Part shown: in pieces, positions 6,918-10,142 of the stretch | Layout: every line of letters begins with the position of its first letter | Numbering within the stretch: the first letter of the stretch is position 1 | From: Pseudomonadota bacterium | Lineage (GTDB): Bacteria > Pseudomonadota > Gammaproteobacteria > Pseudomonadales > Azotimanducaceae | NCBI GenBank assembly: GCA_009936895.1 | Contig: JAACDS010000362.1 | Span: 1-10,142 of the forward strand | Direction of reading: 5' to 3' | DNA: 10,142 nt | The notes under the pieces: generated by a model | Told to the model about the DNA's origin: nothing | Database searches by the model: none | The model's input: the letters and a program-made list of their open reading frames with translations, nothing else | Translations under genes and position numbers: made by a program

Positions 6918-8369
6918 ATGCAAGCACACCGTACCTTCGACCCAGTTCCCTTGCAGCACGACCCATCCCGCTCACCACGTTGGCAGATGGCCGGACTGTT
7001 GCTTTGGGTGCTGGTCAGCGGGGGTATCTTCAGCTGCAGCAGCGATGCTCCGCCAACGCAGCTCTTGATCGAGAATGTCAATGTCGTCGATCCGGTCAAT
7101 GGCTTGCTAGAAAAGCGTCAGGTATTGATCGAAGACGGTGTGATCACGGTCGTCGCGGACGAGTCACAGACGGTGGCATTGAGCTCAGATGCAGAGCGAT
7201 TTGATGGGCAGGAACGCTTCCTGATTCCCGGGCTTTGGGACATGCACGTGCACTTTGTTTACGACGCCAATCTGACAGACCAGATGGCGGACCTGTTTTT
7301 GGACTACGGTGTTACCAGCGTGCGGGATACTGGCGGCGACATTGAGCAACTGGCCGAACTGCGGCGCACCTTACCACTGCCCAAACCCAACATTTACATT
7401 TCAGGCCCGCTACTGGACGGTAAATTCGTCGTCTACGACGGCACAGATCCATCGCGACCGGCACTGGGCACCGGCGTACCCGAGCCCGGCGACGCCAACG
7501 CCACTGTTGGCGCGCTGCAGGATGCAGGCGCAGATTTCATCAAAATTTACGAACTCATTCAGCCTGAGACCTATGCCGCCTTGGCCGATGCGGCGGTAGA
7601 GCGGGATATGCCCATCGCCTCTCATGTGCCACTAATGATGACCGCGGATACTGCGGGCCCCAAGGCTGGATCTATGGAACATTTGCGCAACATCGAGCTG
7701 GCATGCGCCTCCAACTGGCAAGAACTACTCGATGAAAGACAGCAGCGCATCGATGGTTTCACCGAGGGCCTAGGGCACACTCTGCGCGCCGGTTTGCACA
7801 GCGACCAACGATTACCCGCCATCGCCGCCTACGACGAAAAACGCTGCAATCAGGTACTCGATCCGCTGATCGACACGATTCAAGTGCCGACCCTGCGGCT
7901 GAACACAATGACGCATTTAAAACCCTTTGAGCGCGACGACTGGCCAGCTGCTGTCTCTGCACTACCTCAAGTCACCCAAGATGCTTGGCGAGCAAGGATT
8001 GCGGGATTAACCCAGATCCAGCCGGTGGACCCCACCTTTGCTCGCTGGAGCTTGTTTTTGATCGAACGACTACAGGCCCGGGGAGTGCCCATCGGTGCGG
8101 GAACCGACACCCCCATTGGTCTTGGCATACCGGGCTACAGTCTGCATACGGAACTGGAGCTGCTGGTCAAAGGCGGCATGACCGCCCAACAAGCGCTTTT
8201 CGCTGCAACCGTAACACCAGCCACTTTTTTTCGTATCGAGAACGAAATCGGACAAATCAGCCCGGGCATGCGCGCTGATCTGGTGCTGCTACACAACAAT
8301 CCGCTCGCAGATATTCGGCACACCCGAGGCATTGAAGCGGTCATGGTGAACGGCGAATGGGTTCGTTAG
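6918..8369 (+). CDS. Probable lipoprotein metal-dependent amidohydrolase
   Basis: An amidohydrolase-superfamily enzyme of the imidazolonepropionase/prolidase-like group (COG1228 type), 483 residues from ATG 6918. Likely metal ligands are all present: H110 and H112 in WDMHVHF, a candidate carbamylated lysine K209 in FIKIYE, H236 in IASHVP, H255 in MEHL, and D397 in GAGTDTP. The conserved C-terminal MRADLVLL strand follows. The N-terminus has a hydrophobic helix ending in SGGIFSCSS, a plausible lipobox with C40 as the lipidated cysteine, though Phe at -2 is unusual. It would then be an anchored periplasmic hydrolase. The start is uncertain: TTG 6906, ATG 6918 (weak GAG upstream) and ATG 6987 (shorter signal) are all possible. 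Substrates in this family include cyclic amides, dipeptides and lactam-like compounds; none can be chosen here. Confidence 0.83.
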   Translation: MQAHRTFDPVPLQHDPSRSPRWQMAGLLLWVLVSGGIFSCSSDAPPTQLLIENVNVVDPVNGLLEKRQVLIEDGVITVVADESQTVALSSDAERFDGQERFLIPGLWDMHVHFVYDANLTDQMADLFLDYGVTSVRDTGGDIEQLAELRRTLPLPKPNIYISGPLLDGKFVVYDGTDPSRPALGTGVPEPGDANATVGALQDAGADFIKIYELIQPETYAALADAAVERDMPIASHVPLMMTADTAGPKAGSMEHLRNIELACASNWQELLDERQQRIDGFTEGLGHTLRAGLHSDQRLPAIAAYDEKRCNQVLDPLIDTIQVPTLRLNTMTHLKPFERDDWPAAVSALPQVTQDAWRARIAGLTQIQPVDPTFARWSLFLIERLQARGVPIGAGTDTPIGLGIPGYSLHTELELLVKGGMTAQQALFAATVTPATFFRIENEIGQISPGMRADLVLLHNNPLADIRHTRGIEAVMVNGEWVR

Positions 8370-8371
8370 TT

Positions 8372-8421
8372 TTAACGCCAACGCGAATTTGCGAGATATC
8401 GCACATAATTGTGAGCGTTAA
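8372..8421. repeat. Nested inverted repeats after the amidohydrolase gene
   Basis: Perfect 7-base arms TTAACGC (8372-8378) and GCGTTAA (8415-8421) enclose smaller palindromes TGCGA-GATA-TCGCA (8390-8403) and CACA-TAAT-TGTG (8402-8413). The structure starts 3 bases after the amidohydrolase stop and lies upstream of the coiled-coil gene. It may be a rho-independent-like or processing hairpin, or a regulatory site. No U-tract follows, so I do not call it a terminator. Confidence 0.35.
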
Positions 8422-8486
8422 GACGGTAGCATCTCCATCGTCGCTTATTGAGAATCGTTCGCCCGTCACGACTGGCAGAGGTCGCT

Positions 8487-8858
8487 ATGGCATTACCCGA
8501 CACAACCGAAAGCCAACTCCTTGAGCGAATCGTCAGAATTGAAGAGAGCCTTGCCCACCAAATTGAACTAACAAGGCAAGGTTTCTTGGAAATGAACAGG
8601 CGCTTTGAGCTGTTGTTGGATCAAACCAATAGACGCTTTGAGCAGGTCGAAAAACGCTTCGAGCAAATCGACAAGCGATTTGAGGCGATGCAAGTTCAGA
8701 TCGACAGACGATTTGAACAAATCGATAAACGCTTTGATCAAGTCGACCGGCGTTTTGACGCCCTGACCCGCCGCATGGACCGTTTTATGGTGTGGTCTTT
8801 CAGCACCACCCTTGCTGTGGGCGGCATCGTGATCGGCGTGCTAAAAGTCTGGCTCTAG
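8487..8858 (+). CDS. Small tail-anchored coiled-coil protein with 7/11-residue repeats
   Basis: A 123-residue protein of unknown function. Residues 1-35 are polar and probably helical. Residues 38-101 are a highly charged coiled coil of units such as RRFEQVE, KRFEQID and RRFDALT. A single hydrophobic helix at about 102-122 ends the protein, so it is probably tail-anchored in the inner membrane with the coil in the cytoplasm. The core phenylalanines fall at 40, 51, 58, 65, 76, 83 and 90, i.e. steps of 11, 7, 7, 11, 7 and 7. The layout recalls Borrelia Bdr proteins and CCDC90/DUF1640-like coiled coils, but repeat similarity is no proof of homology. ATG 8487 is chosen over 8448 because AGAGG precedes it by 5 bases. 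It is 117 bases after the amidohydrolase gene and ends 1 base from the convergent dioxygenase gene. Confidence 0.75.
   Translation: MALPDTTESQLLERIVRIEESLAHQIELTRQGFLEMNRRFELLLDQTNRRFEQVEKRFEQIDKRFEAMQVQIDRRFEQIDKRFDQVDRRFDALTRRMDRFMVWSFSTTLAVGGIVIGVLKVWL
8631..8768 (+). repeat. Imperfect 21-bp tandem repeats encoding the coiled coil
   Basis: Degenerate 21-base units of the form cgctttgagcaaatcga recur in frame inside the coiled-coil gene, with one 12-base insertion after the third unit (giving a 33-base step). Each unit encodes one R/K-R-F-E/D-x-[VIM]-[DEQ] heptad. Units differ mostly at third codon positions, so the array looks old and selected at the protein level. Confidence 0.7.
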
Positions 8859-8859
8859 A

Positions 8860-9675
8860 CTATTCGCCAACGTTTCGGATCGCGCCGCTTTTCAGTGTCG
8901 CGAAGCCACTCGGCTGATACGTGATAATCATCGCCCGCCGCGGTAAGCCGCTCGCATTGACACCCGACCCATGCACAATATGCGGGTCAAAGAACACCAC
9001 CGAACCCGCGGGACATTCGATCAGCACTTGAGCGTCCTCGTCAAACGCATCCGGATGGGTGTAGAAACCTGCTAACTGGCGACCGTCATCACAACCCGGC
9101 AGACAGCCAGCCTTATGGCTGCCATCAATCACCCGAAAGCACCCATTGCTGCAGGTCGCATCATCAAACATCACCATGACATTCGGCAGCTTGTCCACAT
9201 GCGCACTGTCGTGAATCCAATACGGCGCGTCTTGATGCCAGCCGAACCCAGAGCCCACCCGCGAATGCTTGAAATTCAGCTTGGCTGTCCACAGCCCAAG
9301 CCGATCACTGGGCACCAATTGTTTCATTGGCTCGCACAGGCGGGCGTCATCAATTAATTGATCGAACACCGGCTCCACATCGTTGACCGGTTCGACCACT
9401 CGCAACTGCCGGGCATCGTCACCATGCTCAAACTGCACGGTGACATGCTGGACATCAACAAAACGGTTTCCATCAAGGCAATAGTCTGGATATCGACTGC
9501 TGAGTCCCGTGCCGTCAGTGTCCGAGAGCAGTTTAAGCTCCACTCGTTGAGCAGCAGAGCGGAAAACGTCGCACTCGTGACCGTCAAACACATTTTGGCG
9601 AACCACGAACCCGTGTTCTGTATATGACCGCAGCTCGGCCGCGGTAAGCCCGTACAAAATTGAACTACCTTTCAC
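8860..9675 (-). CDS. Phytanoyl-CoA dioxygenase (PhyH) family protein
   Basis: A 271-residue Fe(II)/2-oxoglutarate-dependent oxygenase of the PhyH family. It would hydroxylate a small substrate while decarboxylating 2-oxoglutarate. The iron triad is H147 and D149 in FGWHQDAPYW plus H235 in PHIVHGSGVN. R246 or R247 (LPRRAMIITYQP), 11-12 residues later, should bind the 2-oxoglutarate carboxylate. DGSH at 184-187 is the usual family turn. The start is GTG 9675, with GGGAG 7 bases upstream. Bacterial PhyH proteins act on very diverse substrates (ectoine, phosphonates, secondary metabolites, fatty acyl groups); this one lacks context to choose, so no symbol is given. It is divergent from a TonB-dependent receptor, which suggests possible co-regulation with uptake of its substrate. 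Confidence 0.88.
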   Translation of the reverse strand: MKGSSILYGLTAAELRSYTEHGFVVRQNVFDGHECDVFRSAAQRVELKLLSDTDGTGLSSRYPDYCLDGNRFVDVQHVTVQFEHGDDARQLRVVEPVNDVEPVFDQLIDDARLCEPMKQLVPSDRLGLWTAKLNFKHSRVGSGFGWHQDAPYWIHDSAHVDKLPNVMVMFDDATCSNGCFRVIDGSHKAGCLPGCDDGRQLAGFYTHPDAFDEDAQVLIECPAGSVVFFDPHIVHGSGVNASGLPRRAMIITYQPSGFATLKSGAIRNVGE

Positions 9676-9812
9676 AAGCCAACTCCCAAAAGCGTCTGAG
9701 CAAACGCTGACTACCGTATCATCGCCCGATCCGCAGCCGTCTCGTCCGCGCCACGGCCTCCCCGCACTACCACTAAACGCTACCGCTCATCCTCTACACG
9801 CTACGCCTTATC

Positions 9813-9822
9813 GTTTCGAAAC
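9813..9822. promoter_or_regulatory. Short perfect palindrome in the PhyH/receptor spacer
   Basis: GTTTCGAAAC is a perfect 10-base palindrome near the middle of the 272-base divergent spacer. It could be half of an operator or chance. I see no convincing promoter pair beside it. The rest of the spacer shows only two ACGCTAC copies (9777 and 9798, 21 bases apart) and the direct repeat described separately. Confidence 0.2.
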
Positions 9823-9912
9823 TGAAATCTGGCGGACAATGCTCATGCTCTGCGCGACAGACACGTTTGGAATTCACGTCGACCCGTGCGCTAGGTGATC
9901 CATTGTGTCCTT

Positions 9913-9932
9913 GTACGTTCAGAGTACGTTCA
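9913..9932 (+). promoter_or_regulatory. Direct repeat upstream of the TonB-dependent receptor
   Basis: GTACGTTCA occurs at 9913-9921 and again at 9924-9932, 11 bases apart (one helical turn), just before the receptor Shine-Dalgarno. Tandem sites on one DNA face can bind a regulator dimer. Here they would lie in or near the leader, so repression or a leader element is more likely than activation. Confidence 0.3.
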
Positions 9933-9947
9933 AACGCAGGAGAGATC

Positions 9948-10142
9948 ATGAAACCAGCTATCTTTTTCAAAATAGGCCTCATCGTTGGCCTTAGCGGCTC
10001 CAGTGCATTGGCTGTTAGCACTGCCGCTGCGGCGGAGAATCAGCGCCAAGAGATCGAAGAAGTAATTGTAACAGCGACTAAGCGAAAGGCGTCGGTTCAA
10101 GACGTGCCGCTCGCAGTAACAGCGATTTCGGCAGAGAAAATA
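9948..10142 (+). CDS. TonB-dependent outer-membrane receptor, N-terminal part
   Basis: The first 65 residues of a receptor that continues past the right edge. A signal peptide (MKPAIFFK, then a hydrophobic stretch ending near STAAAA, residues 25-29) is followed by a short linker, then the TonB box and plug start EEVIVTATKRKASVQDVPLA (37-56) and VTAIS. This is the classic opening of a TonB-dependent receptor, which moves a scarce large ligand through the outer membrane using proton-motive force relayed by TonB-ExbBD. The VTATKR...QDVPLAVTA pattern is common in marine gammaproteobacteria and sphingomonads, where such receptors take up many organic ligands besides iron complexes. ATG 9948 follows AGGAG by 6 bases. 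The ligand cannot be told from this fragment. Confidence 0.9.
   Translation, partial: MKPAIFFKIGLIVGLSGSSALAVSTAAAAENQRQEIEEVIVTATKRKASVQDVPLAVTAISAEKI

Noticed and set aside
8405..8416. Lac-operator-like TTGTGAGCG
   Set aside because: Only a half-site resemblance, without the matching second half. It is explained as part of the nested palindromes.
8448..8486. Upstream start for the coiled-coil protein
   Set aside because: The internal ATG 8487 has AGAGG at correct spacing; the 13 extra residues have no such support.
8631..8768. Possible CRISPR-like or mobile repeat array
   Set aside because: The 21-base units are contiguous, degenerate, in frame and explained by coiled-coil heptads; there are no spacers.
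9794..10021. Minus-strand open frame of 75 codons before and across the receptor start
   Set aside because: It overlaps the receptor signal peptide and TonB-box region antisense and has no recognisable features.

Overview
The window looks like a chromosomal segment of a free-living, probably marine or aquatic, Gram-negative bacterium. A gammaproteobacterium is my best guess. The reasons are a TonB-dependent receptor, an outer-membrane-type lipoprotein enzyme, a PhyH dioxygenase, a CalB-type aldehyde dehydrogenase and an acyl-CoA ligase in a moderately GC-rich background with Shine-Dalgarno sites. Taxonomy is inferred from gene content and style only. I see no phage, transposase, tRNA, rRNA or CRISPR signal.

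Region 1 (1-3070, minus strand) is the promoter-proximal part of an ABC importer operon, in the order ATPase, ATPase, permease, permease (cut at the left edge). The proteins resemble the rhizobial glycerol importer GlpS-GlpT-GlpP-GlpQ in both sequence and order. Genes abut or overlap (1 base, 14 bases, 3 bases), so they are probably translationally coupled. The two ATPases are complementary mutants of the usual ABC pattern: GlpS keeps LSGGQ but lacks the switch histidine, and GlpT keeps the histidine but lacks LSGGQ. The assembled transporter should therefore have one canonical and one degenerate ATP site.

Region 2 (3071-3703) starts with a divergent intergenic stretch. It holds a plausible operon promoter with an inverted repeat over its -35 box, followed by a plus-strand GFA/CENP-V-family zinc protein. 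That gene ends convergently with region 3 across a possible shared hairpin terminator.

Region 3 (3704-6763, minus strand) encodes an AMP-forming acyl-CoA ligase and, 69 bases downstream, a coniferyl-aldehyde-dehydrogenase-type ALDH. Together they could turn an aldehyde into an acid and then into a CoA thioester. Transcription probably starts near 6796.

Region 4 (6764-8858, plus strand) starts divergently from the ligase. The shared spacer carries an AACGGTC/GACCGTT palindrome placed like a repressor operator. It is followed by a probable lipoprotein amidohydrolase with all its metal ligands, then by a small C-terminally membrane-anchored coiled-coil protein built of 7- and 11-residue repeats.

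Region 5 (8860-10142) has a PhyH-family Fe(II)/2-oxoglutarate dioxygenase on the minus strand. Divergent from it is the start of a TonB-dependent receptor that runs off the right edge. The overall theme is uptake and catabolism of small organic compounds. No single gene here is outside known families; the more unusual points are the ATPase asymmetry, the operator-like palindromes and the 7/11 coiled coil.
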